Below, piece by piece: positions 1 through 8,263 of a stretch of 32,325 bases of DNA. The stretch covers positions 1 to 32,325 of the forward strand of contig JALSPJ010000186.1 in assembly GCA_026985995.1 (NCBI GenBank), in the 5' to 3' direction. A program made the translations under genes and the position numbers. Below the pieces are notes generated by a model, which saw only the letters and a program-made list of their open reading frames with translations, had not been told where the DNA came from and made no database searches. Position 1 is the stretch's first letter; the number at the start of each line of letters is the position of its first letter. Origin of the DNA: Anaerolineales bacterium. GTDB taxonomy: Bacteria; Chloroflexota; Anaerolineae; Anaerolineales; DRMV01.

Positions 1-783
1 CGTGCCCAACATGCGCTGGGGGTCGCCGCTGCGCAGCGCGTCGAAGAGCGCGTCGTAGCTCAGCTCCGTGTCGAGCAGGTTGGCTTCCCGGCCCAGCTTG
101 CGGGGCGAGTGCGCGTCGGAGTTGGAGACCAGGGTGTAGCGGTCCAGCGCGGAAACGCGCCAGTTCATGGGCGGGTCCGACGAAAGGCCGGTTTCCAGGG
201 CGAAGATGTGGGGGGTGAGGTCCGCGAAGCAGGCCTCGACGCTGTCGAAGCCCGATTTGGAACCCAGCAGCGCGAACCAGGGGGTCCAGATGTGGGCGGG
301 AATGAGCACCCCCCGGGGGTCGGTTTCGAGCACGATTTCCAGCAGGTCCCGGGAATCGAGGCCCAAGATGGGGCGGCCATCGGCCCGGATGTTGCCGATG
401 CGTTCCAGGCGGGTTTGAAAGCGCTGCACCGCGTCGAAGGTGGGCAGAAAGACCACATGGTGGATTTTGCGGGTGCGGTCGCCTTTTTTGTAGATGGTGC
501 TGATTTCGCCGCCCAAAATGAAGCGCACCTCGCGGCGCAGGATAGGCGGCAGTTGGGCGTGGACCGCGCGTTCCACCTCGGGCCGGAGGCGCAGCAGGTC
601 GCCCTCGGCCGGTTCCAAATGCTGCTGCAGCTCGGCCAGCCAACCGGGGTGGGCGATGTCACCCGTGGCCACCAAGGTGATGCCCTTCTTCAGGGCCCAC
701 AGCGCAATGTGGGGGATGTCCAGGTCGCGGCTGGTGGCCCGGGAGTAGTGGGAATGGATGTGCAGGTCCGCGTAGTAGCGCAT
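1..783 (-). CDS. EndoQ-like PHP-domain endonuclease (C-terminus cut by window start)
   Basis: Own translation of the minus strand from ATG at 783: MRYYADLHIHSHYSRATSRDLDIPHIALWALKKGITLVATGDIAHPGWLAELQQ... GGEISTIYKKGDRTRKIHHVVFLP ... PAHIWTPWFALLGSKSGFDSVEACF ... ALETGLSSDPPMNWRVSALDRYTLVSNSDAHSPRKLGREANL. Open to the window edge; not in the supplied ORF list. Confidence 0.88.
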   Translation of the reverse strand, partial: MRYYADLHIHSHYSRATSRDLDIPHIALWALKKGITLVATGDIAHPGWLAELQQHLEPAEGDLLRLRPEVERAVHAQLPPILRREVRFILGGEISTIYKKGDRTRKIHHVVFLPTFDAVQRFQTRLERIGNIRADGRPILGLDSRDLLEIVLETDPRGVLIPAHIWTPWFALLGSKSGFDSVEACFADLTPHIFALETGLSSDPPMNWRVSALDRYTLVSNSDAHSPRKLGREANLLDTELSYDALFDALRSGDPQRMLGT

Positions 784-878
784 GGCAAACCGGGGCGCAA
801 GGGATGACGGCCTGGGCGCGGCGCGCGGCAGGCCGGCGCGGTGCGTGGGGGAATTATAGCAGAAGGCCGGCGCGGGCT

Positions 879-2285
879 TTAGGCGTGCAGCTCCACCTTG
901 CTGTGGGGCTCGGGGTAGTGCACGGGGCCCAGGCCGTGTTCCTGCAGCAGGGCCATGAGGGGCTGCGCGCCTTTGGGCTCGCCGTGCACCAGGAAGATGC
1001 CCCGCAAAGTCTCCCGCCCGGCCGCGGCATATTCCAGCAGCAGGTCCTGCCCCGCGTGGGCCGAGAGGTCGCCAATGGTGACCACCCGGGCCCGGACCGC
1101 GTATTCCTCGCCGAAGATGCGCACCCGGGGCGCGCCCTCGGCCAGGCGGCGGGCCAGGGTGTGGGGCGCGGCCCAGCCCACGATGAGCACGGTGTTGCGC
1201 GGGTCGCCGATGTTGTGCTTGAGGTGGTGGAGAATGCGGCCTGTCTCGGCCATGCCCGAGGCCGAGATGATGACCATGGGGTCCCGGCGGTCGTTGAGGG
1301 CCTTGGACGCCTCGACCGCGCGAATGTAATGCACCCGGCCGAAGCCCAGCACGGCTTCCAGGCCGCCTTCCCGCAGCAGGCGACGGGCTTCGCGGTCGTA
1401 GCATTCGGGGTGGGCCCGGTAGATTTCGCTGGCGTTGACGGCCAGGGGGCTATCGACATAGATGGGCGCGGCGGGGATGTCGCCGTCTTCCATCATACGG
1501 TGCAGCCAGTAGACCAAGGTTTGGGTGCGGCCCACCGCGAACGCGGGCACGATGACTTTTCCGCCGCCGCGCAGGGTTTGGCCCACCACTTCCCGCAGTT
1601 CGTCGCGCGCGTAGCGGGGGTCCCGGTGGGGCTTGTCGCCGTAGGTGCTTTCCATGAGCAGGAAGGTGGGCTTTTGGGGCAGCACGGGGTCGCGCAAAAT
1701 GGGCAGGTGGCGGCGGCCGATGTCGCCCGAGAACCACAGGCGGAAGGGCTTGCGGCCCGGTTCCTCGATGTCGAGCACGATGGCCGCGGAGCCCAAAATG
1801 TGCCCGGCCTCGACGAAGCGCGCGGTCACGCCGGGAGCCACCTGGAAGGGCCGGTCGTAGGGCACGGGCACGAAGTAGTCGGCTACTGCGGCCGCGTCGT
1901 CCACGGTGTAGAGGGGTTCGATTTCGGGCTCGCCGCGGCGGCGTCGGCGCTTGTTGAGATAGCGGGCGTCGGCTTCATGGATGTGGCCCGAATCCAGGAG
2001 CATGATGTTGGCCAGGTGCACGGTGGCCGGGGTGGCGTAGATGGGCCCGCGAAAGCCTTGTTTGACCAGGTTGGGCAGGTTGCCGCTGTGGTCGATGTGC
2101 GCGTGGGAGAGAAGCACCGCGTCGATGTGCCGGGGGTCGAAGGGGAAGTGGCGGTTGATGCGGTAGAAGTCTTTGCGTCGGCCCTGGTAGAGGCCGCATT
2201 CCAGCAGGATGCGCTTGCCGTTGACTTGCAGCAAGTGCTGGGAGCCGGTTACCGTGCGGGCCGCGCCGTGAAAGGTCAAACGCAT
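879..2285 (-). CDS. MBL-fold beta-CASP metallo-hydrolase with RNA-specificity (RMMBL) domain
   Basis: LSHAHIDHSGNLPNL metal motif, GSAAIVLDIEEP, FSGDIGRRHLPIL, beta-CASP region and C-terminal SAHAGQDLLLEYAAA; SD CGGAGG upstream of ATG. Confidence 0.92.
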   Translation of the reverse strand: MRLTFHGAARTVTGSQHLLQVNGKRILLECGLYQGRRKDFYRINRHFPFDPRHIDAVLLSHAHIDHSGNLPNLVKQGFRGPIYATPATVHLANIMLLDSGHIHEADARYLNKRRRRRGEPEIEPLYTVDDAAAVADYFVPVPYDRPFQVAPGVTARFVEAGHILGSAAIVLDIEEPGRKPFRLWFSGDIGRRHLPILRDPVLPQKPTFLLMESTYGDKPHRDPRYARDELREVVGQTLRGGGKVIVPAFAVGRTQTLVYWLHRMMEDGDIPAAPIYVDSPLAVNASEIYRAHPECYDREARRLLREGGLEAVLGFGRVHYIRAVEASKALNDRRDPMVIISASGMAETGRILHHLKHNIGDPRNTVLIVGWAAPHTLARRLAEGAPRVRIFGEEYAVRARVVTIGDLSAHAGQDLLLEYAAAGRETLRGIFLVHGEPKGAQPLMALLQEHGLGPVHYPEPHSKVELHA

Positions 2286-2366
2286 GACCGTAGCCTCCGA
2301 GAAACGAGGCGGGCCGCGACCAGGGCCGCGGCCCGGGGGCGTTAGGCGGCGGGCAAGATGAGCGCG

Positions 2367-2879
2367 CTATGCTGTATCGCCGCTCGTATATTCTATCCGC
2401 ACAATCTTGAACCGCATGGTGCCGTTGGGGGCCTGGACCTCGACCACATCGCCCACCCGCTTACCCAGCAGGGCCCGGCCCATGGGCGATTCGTTGGAAA
2501 TCAGGCCCCGCAGGGGGTCGGCTTCGGTCGCGCCCACGATGGTGTAGGTCTCCTCGTCGTCGTAGCCCTCTTCTTGCAAAGTCACCCGCGCGCCCAACTC
2601 CACCACATCCTTGTGGCCGTTGTTTTCGATGAAGACCGCGTGGCGCAAAATGTGCTCCAGCTGCTGGATGCGGCCTTCGACGAAGCCCTGCTCCTCTTTG
2701 GTGGCGATGTAGTCCGCGTTTTCCGAGAGGTCGCCCATTTGGATGGCCGCGCGCAAGCGGGCCGCGAGTTCGGCGCGCTTTTCGGTCTTGAGATATTCCA
2801 GCTCCTCGCGCAGCTTGCGCGCCCCCTCGGGGGTGAGGTAATAGACGGGCTTTTGGCCTTGTGCATGAGCCTTGGCCAT
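2367..2879 (-). CDS. greA: Transcription elongation factor GreA
   Basis: MAKAHAQGQKPVYYLTPEGARKLREELEYLKTEKRAELAARLRAAIQMGDLSENADYIATKEEQGFVEGRIQQLE...; start placed at 2879 (SD GGGAGGCG), not at the ORF-track start 2957. Confidence 0.95.
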   Translation of the reverse strand: MAKAHAQGQKPVYYLTPEGARKLREELEYLKTEKRAELAARLRAAIQMGDLSENADYIATKEEQGFVEGRIQQLEHILRHAVFIENNGHKDVVELGARVTLQEEGYDDEETYTIVGATEADPLRGLISNESPMGRALLGKRVGDVVEVQAPNGTMRFKIVRIEYTSGDTA

Positions 2880-2907
2880 GGGTCGCCTCCCTGTGCCAGA
2901 GAATGGA

Positions 2908-4059
2908 TTACGGTCGCACCAGCGGGTCGAACAGCTTGCGGTGTTCCTCGATGGCAAAGCGGTCGGTCATGCCGGCGATGTAGTCGCACACCGCCCGGTG
3001 CAGCCCATACTCGTCGATGCGGGTTTGAATGTGACGGGGCAGAATCTCGGGCTGCCGGGTGTAAGCGGTGAACAAATCGGTGATGATGCGTTCGGCCTTC
3101 TGGGCCATGCGCACCACCCGGGGGTGCCGGTACAGGTTGCGATACAAAAAGTTCTTGAGCTCCCGGTTGCGGCGCTGCATGGCCTCGCTGTGGGACACCA
3201 CATTATACGGCAAGCGCTGCAATTCTTCAACCGACTGCACCCCGCTTTCGGCCAGGCGCTGGGCTGTGGTGTGCACCAGGTCTGTCACCTCCAGGCCGAT
3301 GAGGCGGCGCACCACCCGGTGCCGGGTGAGCTCGTCCAGCTCGTCATCGTGCCAGCCGATTTGCTCCCGCAGCAGCTCCCACACTTCCACCCCGCGCAAC
3401 ATGCGGGGCGTCAGCATCCCCGAGCGCAGGCCGTCGTCCAAATCGTGGGCCGTATAGGCCAGTTCGTCGGCCACATTGGCAATTTGGGCCTCCAGGTGAC
3501 CGCGCAAATGGGGGTCGAAATCCCGGGCGTCGGCCACATCATACTCGGTTTCGTGCTTGACGATGCCTTCCAGCGTCTCCCAGGTCAAATTCAGGCCCCG
3601 AAAGTCCGGGTAACGGCGCTCCAGTTCGGTGACGATGCGGAACGACTGACGATTGTGCTCGAAGCCGCCGTGGTCGGCCATGAGGCGGTGCAACACGGCC
3701 TCGCCCGAATGGCCAAAGGGCGGGTGCCCCAAATCGTGGGCCAGAATGATGGCTTCGGTGAGCACCTCGTTGGCACCCAACGCGCGGGCAATGGTGCGCC
3801 CGATTTGGGCCACTTCCAGGGTGTGGGTCAGGCGGGTGCGGTAATAATCGCCTTCGTAAGTGATGAACACCTGGGTTTTGTATTCCAGACGGCGAAACGC
3901 GGTGGTGTGCAAAATGCGGTCCCGGTCCCGTTGGAACGCGGTGCGATACTCGGGTTCGGGCTCGGGGTAGAACCGGCCCCGGGAAAAGCGGCTTTTGTGC
4001 GCGTAGGGGGCCAGGGTTTGCAGTTCCATCTCTTCCAGGGCGGCACGGGTATACAACAT
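2908..4059 (-). CDS. dgt: Deoxyguanosinetriphosphate triphosphohydrolase-like HD protein (dNTPase)
   Basis: FQRDRDRILHTTAFRRLEYKTQVF...GDYYRTRLTHTLEVAQIGRTIAR...ILAHDLGHPPFGHSGE...FEHNRQS; HD-domain dNTPase motifs. Confidence 0.93.
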   Translation of the reverse strand: MLYTRAALEEMELQTLAPYAHKSRFSRGRFYPEPEPEYRTAFQRDRDRILHTTAFRRLEYKTQVFITYEGDYYRTRLTHTLEVAQIGRTIARALGANEVLTEAIILAHDLGHPPFGHSGEAVLHRLMADHGGFEHNRQSFRIVTELERRYPDFRGLNLTWETLEGIVKHETEYDVADARDFDPHLRGHLEAQIANVADELAYTAHDLDDGLRSGMLTPRMLRGVEVWELLREQIGWHDDELDELTRHRVVRRLIGLEVTDLVHTTAQRLAESGVQSVEELQRLPYNVVSHSEAMQRRNRELKNFLYRNLYRHPRVVRMAQKAERIITDLFTAYTRQPEILPRHIQTRIDEYGLHRAVCDYIAGMTDRFAIEEHRKLFDPLVRP

Positions 4060-4069
4060 GGGCGCCTCC

Positions 4070-4336
4070 TCAGGCCTGAATGTGGGCCTCGACCGGCAGC
4101 ACGAAGAGCATCCCCCGCCGCGCGGCCGGCTGCTCCTGGGGCTTGAGATGCGCGCGCACCAGGTTCACGGCCTCGTCCACCCGTTCGTCTTCCACCGCGG
4201 TGAAAAACACCGTGTGCCCCCGGCGCAGCAGCCCCCCGCCCGAGACCAGGCGGGTGACCCGAAAACCGGCCCGCACCAGGGCCCGGGTGACTTCCGCGGC
4301 CTCGCTGTCTTCCAAAACCACCAGCACCAGCTTCAT
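4070..4336 (-). CDS. Cyclic-di-AMP receptor, PII-like DarA/PstA family
   Basis: MKLVLVVLEDSEAAEVTRALVRAGFRVTRLVSGGGLLRRGHTVFFTAVEDERVDEAVNLVRAHLK; matches the DarA pattern (FRVTKLASTGGFLRxGNTTxLxGVEDERVDEV). Confidence 0.85.
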   Translation of the reverse strand: MKLVLVVLEDSEAAEVTRALVRAGFRVTRLVSGGGLLRRGHTVFFTAVEDERVDEAVNLVRAHLKPQEQPAARRGMLFVLPVEAHIQA

Positions 4337-4396
4337 GGTCGCGCCCTCCTGGGTTTGGGGGAAAGGCTCCGCGTGGGCCGGGCTGCGCCGCGGGCC

Positions 4397-4951
4397 TCAG
4401 CGCAGCCACGCCAGAAAGACATCCCCCGCGTAGGTGACGGCCAGCATCTTGAGCAGCTTGCCGGCGAAGGTCCAGGCCACGAACCGCCGCAACGGGATGC
4501 GCGTTGCGCCGGCGACGATGCCGGCCAGGTCGAACAGGGGTGTGGGCAGCGCGGCCAGCACGAAGAGCACGATGTCGCCGTAGCGACGCATCAGCCGGCG
4601 CACGCGGCGATAGGCGCGGTAATCTTCCACCAGGGCCTGGCCGCTGAAACCGGCCAGATAACCCGAAAGCTCGCCCGCGGTGGCCCCGGCCGCGGCCACC
4701 ACGGCCACCCAAAAGGGGTGCAGCACCGCGCCCATGCTGAAGGGCAGCACCAGCCCGGGCGCGGGAAAGATGACCGTGGCGTTGGAGAGCAGGGTGATGA
4801 GGAACAGTCCCACATACCCATAGGCCCGAAAGCGCACCCATTGGTCTTGAAACGCCACGATGGCCACGCTGAGGGCCAGTACCAACACCAGCGCGGCGAT
4901 GCGCCAGACTTTGCGGCGGGCTTGGATGCGGGCAGAGGCGGCCGGGTTCAT
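4397..4951 (-). CDS. DedA/VTT-domain membrane protein
   Basis: Multi-TM; VTT-like segment APGLVLPFSMGAVLHPFWVAVVAAAGATAGELSGYLAGFSGQ and FDLAGIVAGATRIPLRRFVAWTFAGKLLK; 4-nt ATGA overlap with udk. Confidence 0.82.
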   Translation of the reverse strand: MNPAASARIQARRKVWRIAALVLVLALSVAIVAFQDQWVRFRAYGYVGLFLITLLSNATVIFPAPGLVLPFSMGAVLHPFWVAVVAAAGATAGELSGYLAGFSGQALVEDYRAYRRVRRLMRRYGDIVLFVLAALPTPLFDLAGIVAGATRIPLRRFVAWTFAGKLLKMLAVTYAGDVFLAWLR

Positions 4952-5595
4952 GGTTCCTCAGAAGCCACCCAGGGGCGCAGCAGGGCCTGGAGCCGCGCGG
5001 TGAGCATGTCCAACGCCACCGTGTTGAAGCCGCCTTCGGGCACGATGATGTCCGCGTAGCGTTTGGACGGCTCGACGAATTCTAAGTGCATGGGCCGCAC
5101 GGTTTCCAGATATTGCTGAATGACCGATTCCACCGTGCGGCCGCGCTCTTCCACATCCCGCAACAGGCGACGAATGAAGCGCAGGTCGGCGTCGGTGTCG
5201 ACATAAATTTTGATGTCCAACAGCCGCCGCAGCGCGGGTTCGGCGAAGATGAGAATGCCCTCGACCAGGATGATGGGCCGGGGTTCCACCCGCACCGTTT
5301 CGGGGGCCCGGGCGTGCCGGGTGAAATCATAGATGGGGCGCTCGATGGGTTCCCCGGCCTTGAGGCGCTCGATGTGGGCGATGAGCAGGGGGGTTTCCAG
5401 GGAGTCGGGGTGGTCGTAATTGACCCGGGCCCGGGCTTCGGGGGGCAGGTGGCTGAAATCATGGTAGTACGCGTCGTGGGGCAAAAAGGCCACATGCTCG
5501 GCCCCGACGCGTTCCATCAGGGCCTGGGCCACGGTGGTCTTGCCCGAACCGCTGCCGCCGGCAATGCCGATGACCAAAGGCGCTTTTCCCATCAT
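4948..5595 (-). CDS. udk: Uridine kinase
   Basis: IGIAGGSGSGKTTVAQAL P-loop, HDAYYHD, NYDHPDSLETPLL, IERPIYDFTRHAR, ILVEGILIF, DTDADLRFIRRLLRD. Confidence 0.95.
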   Translation of the reverse strand: MMGKAPLVIGIAGGSGSGKTTVAQALMERVGAEHVAFLPHDAYYHDFSHLPPEARARVNYDHPDSLETPLLIAHIERLKAGEPIERPIYDFTRHARAPETVRVEPRPIILVEGILIFAEPALRRLLDIKIYVDTDADLRFIRRLLRDVEERGRTVESVIQQYLETVRPMHLEFVEPSKRYADIIVPEGGFNTVALDMLTARLQALLRPWVASEEP

Positions 5596-5701
5596 GTCAG
5601 GAATTATACCCGAAGGCCGCCCGGCCGCCCAAAAAAGCGGTTTCGCGGTAAAATGGGCAGCGCGCCTTGGGCGTCAAAATTATGGTACGGGAGAAGACGG
5701 T

Positions 5702-6679
5702 TTGAGCACCGCGCCCTTTGTGACCCTGGTTCAAGACACTTTGCAAGAGGTGGAAGCCCTGCTGGCTCGGCAGGCCGACGGCTATCACCCCGATTTGCAA
5801 GCCGCGCTGCACCACCTGCTGGCCGCCGGGGGCAAGCGCATTCGGCCCACGGTGGCCCTGCTGATGGGCCGCTTGCTGGGTGCGCCGCACCGCCGGCTGG
5901 TCATTTTGGCCGCCGCGCTGGAGATGCTGCACACCGCGACCCTGGTGCACGATGACCTCATCGACGGCGCGCTGCTGCGCCGGGGCATGCCCACCCTCAA
6001 CGCGCAATGGTCCCCCGCGGCCACGGTGTTGACCGGCGATTTTCTCTTCGCCCGGGCCGCGCTGCTGGCCACCAACACCGAATCCCTGCATGTCATGCGC
6101 CTGTTCACCCAGGCCTTAGCCGTCATCGTCGATGGCGAAATTCGCCAGCTCTTCGAGGGCGGGGCCTATACCACCGCGGCGCAATACGAGCATCGCATTT
6201 ACGCCAAAACTGCGTCCATGTTCGAGCTGGCCACCGCAGCCGCGGCCACCCTGGCCGGCGCGGCGCCCGATTTCCCCACCTATGAGCAGGCGCGGCGCTA
6301 TGGCTATCACATCGGCATGGCTTTCCAAATCGTCGACGACATCCTCGACTACCAGGGCGACAGCCGGCAAGTGGGCAAACCCGTGGGCAACGACTTGCGC
6401 AACGGCCTGGTCACCCTGCCGGCCCTGATTTACATGCAGCACCAGGGGCAGCAGGACCCGGACCTGCAGGCCGTGCTGCAAAACGGCGGCCTGTTCGACG
6501 CGCAGCGGGTCGAACGGCTGGTGACCCGCATTCGGGAAAGCGGCGCGTTGCAGGCCGCGGCCCAGGCCGCGCGGCAGCACATCGACGCCGCGTTGCAGGC
6601 GTTGCAGGCTTTGCCCCCGGGGCCCGAACGCGATGCCCTGGCCGCGTTGGCCCACTATGTGGTCGACCGCGACTTCTAA
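5702..6679 (+). CDS. Polyprenyl synthetase (isoprenoid diphosphate synthase)
   Basis: GGKRIRPTV, ALEMLHTATLVHDDLIDGALLRRG (DDxxD-type), GDFLFARAA, AFQIVDDILDYQGD, GKPVGNDL; probable TTG start at 5702 with upstream GGGAGA. Confidence 0.9.
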   Translation: MSTAPFVTLVQDTLQEVEALLARQADGYHPDLQAALHHLLAAGGKRIRPTVALLMGRLLGAPHRRLVILAAALEMLHTATLVHDDLIDGALLRRGMPTLNAQWSPAATVLTGDFLFARAALLATNTESLHVMRLFTQALAVIVDGEIRQLFEGGAYTTAAQYEHRIYAKTASMFELATAAAATLAGAAPDFPTYEQARRYGYHIGMAFQIVDDILDYQGDSRQVGKPVGNDLRNGLVTLPALIYMQHQGQQDPDLQAVLQNGGLFDAQRVERLVTRIRESGALQAAAQAARQHIDAALQALQALPPGPERDALAALAHYVVDRDF

Positions 6680-6701
6680 ATTCTTCCCCAAGGACGACGA
6701 C

Positions 6702-7331
6702 ATGGTTCCCGATACCACGCCAACCCTCACCGACCGGGCCCGCCGGGTGTTCGCCGGGGTGCTCAACTGGTGGGCCGATTTCTTTTTGCGTTTGGGCCTG
6801 CACCCTAATATGATGACCCTCACCGGCGTCGCCGGCAACTTCGTGGCCGCCTACTTTCTGGCCCAGGGCAACTGGCGTTTAGGCGGCGCGGGGGTGGTCT
6901 TCATGGGCGCGTTCGACGCGCTCGACGGCGCCATGGCCCGCCGGCGGGGCGAAAGCTCCACCTGGGGCGCGTTCGTCGATTCGGTCTCGGACCGCTACTC
7001 CGAGCTGGCCATCCTCTTCGGCCTGCTGTGGTACTTCGCCCACCAGGGCGATGTGACGGGCGTAGCCCTGGCCTATCTGGCCGCCGCGGGGTCGGTGCTG
7101 GTGTCGTATGTGCGGGCCCGGGCTGCCTCCTTGGGCTGGGATGTCAAGATCGGCCTGCTGTCGCGTTTCGAGCGCTACCTGGTTTTGGCCCCCACCCTGG
7201 TGCTGGGGTGGCCCAAAGTCGGCCTGACCATCATCGCCGTGGGCGCGCACATCACCGCACTGCAGCGCATCGCCTATATGCGCCGCAAAGTGCGCGCCGC
7301 CGCACCCCCTACCGCGCGCAAAGGAGCCTGA
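6702..7331 (+). CDS. CDP-alcohol phosphatidyltransferase family protein
   Basis: FDALDGAMARRRGESSTWGAFVDSVSDRYSE = DGxxAR(x)8G(x)3D(x)3D motif; start at ATG 6702 rather than 6633. Confidence 0.9.
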   Translation: MVPDTTPTLTDRARRVFAGVLNWWADFFLRLGLHPNMMTLTGVAGNFVAAYFLAQGNWRLGGAGVVFMGAFDALDGAMARRRGESSTWGAFVDSVSDRYSELAILFGLLWYFAHQGDVTGVALAYLAAAGSVLVSYVRARAASLGWDVKIGLLSRFERYLVLAPTLVLGWPKVGLTIIAVGAHITALQRIAYMRRKVRAAAPPTARKGA

Positions 7332-7332
7332 C

Positions 7333-8196
7333 ATGGAATGGACCCTGGGCCCCCTCACCCTGCGCGCCTATGGCGTGATGATTGCCCTGGGGCTGCTGGC
7401 CGGCGCGGCCCTGGCCGCGCACGAGGCCCGTCGCCGGGGCCTGAACCCGGACCTCATCTGGGACGCGCTGCCCTGGGCCGTGGTGGGCGGCGTGGTGGGC
7501 GCCCGCCTGTGGCACATCCTCACCCCTTCGGCCTCGCTGCGTATGCAGGGCATCACCACCTACTACTATCTCACCCATCCGCTGGATGCCATCGCGGTCT
7601 GGAAAGGCGGCCTGGGGCTGCCCGGCGTGGTCATCGGCGGCGCGCTGGCCCTGTGGCTTTATGCCCGAAAGCGCAAGATGGACTTCCGCCTGTGGCTGGA
7701 CCTGGTCGCGCCCGGTTTGGCCCTGGGCCAGGCCATCGGCCGCTGGGGCAATTATTTCAACCAGGAGCTGTATGGCCGCCCCACCAACTTACCCTGGAAG
7801 CTGTACATCGAACCCCCTTATCGGATGCCCGGCTACGAGCAGGTGGCCTACTATCACCCCCTGTTCGCCTACGAGATGCTGTGGAACCTGTTCAACATGG
7901 CCCTGCTGCTCTACCTGGCCCGCCGGTGGGCCAAACGGCTGCTGCCGGGCGATTTGTTCCTCGTTTACCTGGCCGTGTATGGCTTTGGGCGGTTTTGGTT
8001 GGAATTCCTGCGTTTGGACATTTCGCCCGTGGCCGGCATCAATGTCAATCAAACCCTCATGGCCGTGGTTAGCGTGGGCGCGGCGCTCACCCTGTATCTG
8101 CGCCACCGTCGGGCCCGGGCCCAGCGAGACGCGGCCCCGCCCACAGAGGAGCGCCCCCGGCCCAAAAAGCGCCGCAAGAAGCGCAAAAAGTCGTGA
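7333..8196 (+). CDS. lgt: Prolipoprotein diacylglyceryl transferase
   Basis: RAYGVMIALG, GLPGVVIGG, GRWGNYFNQELYGRPTNLPW, HPLFAYEMLWN, GFGRFWLEFLR. Confidence 0.95.
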   Translation: MEWTLGPLTLRAYGVMIALGLLAGAALAAHEARRRGLNPDLIWDALPWAVVGGVVGARLWHILTPSASLRMQGITTYYYLTHPLDAIAVWKGGLGLPGVVIGGALALWLYARKRKMDFRLWLDLVAPGLALGQAIGRWGNYFNQELYGRPTNLPWKLYIEPPYRMPGYEQVAYYHPLFAYEMLWNLFNMALLLYLARRWAKRLLPGDLFLVYLAVYGFGRFWLEFLRLDISPVAGINVNQTLMAVVSVGAALTLYLRHRRARAQRDAAPPTEERPRPKKRRKKRKKS

Positions 8197-8263
8197 GGAA
8201 CCCGCGGGGTGACCGCGCCGCAGCGCGTGCATCCCGCCTGGTTTGGGTCGTCGAGGAGGCAAC

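Noticed and set aside
804-2345. Long plus-strand ORF (513 aa) antisense to the MBL nuclease
   Set aside because: Sequence has no recognisable domain and is rich in G/A/V/H; explained by high-GC antisense reading of a clear conserved gene.
2872-4146. Plus-strand 424-aa ORF over the dNTPase, and similar antisense ORFs at 4058-5059, 13507-14841, 15001-16794, 17163-18461 and 28943-30553
   Set aside because: All lie opposite well-supported genes and show antisense composition with no conserved motifs.
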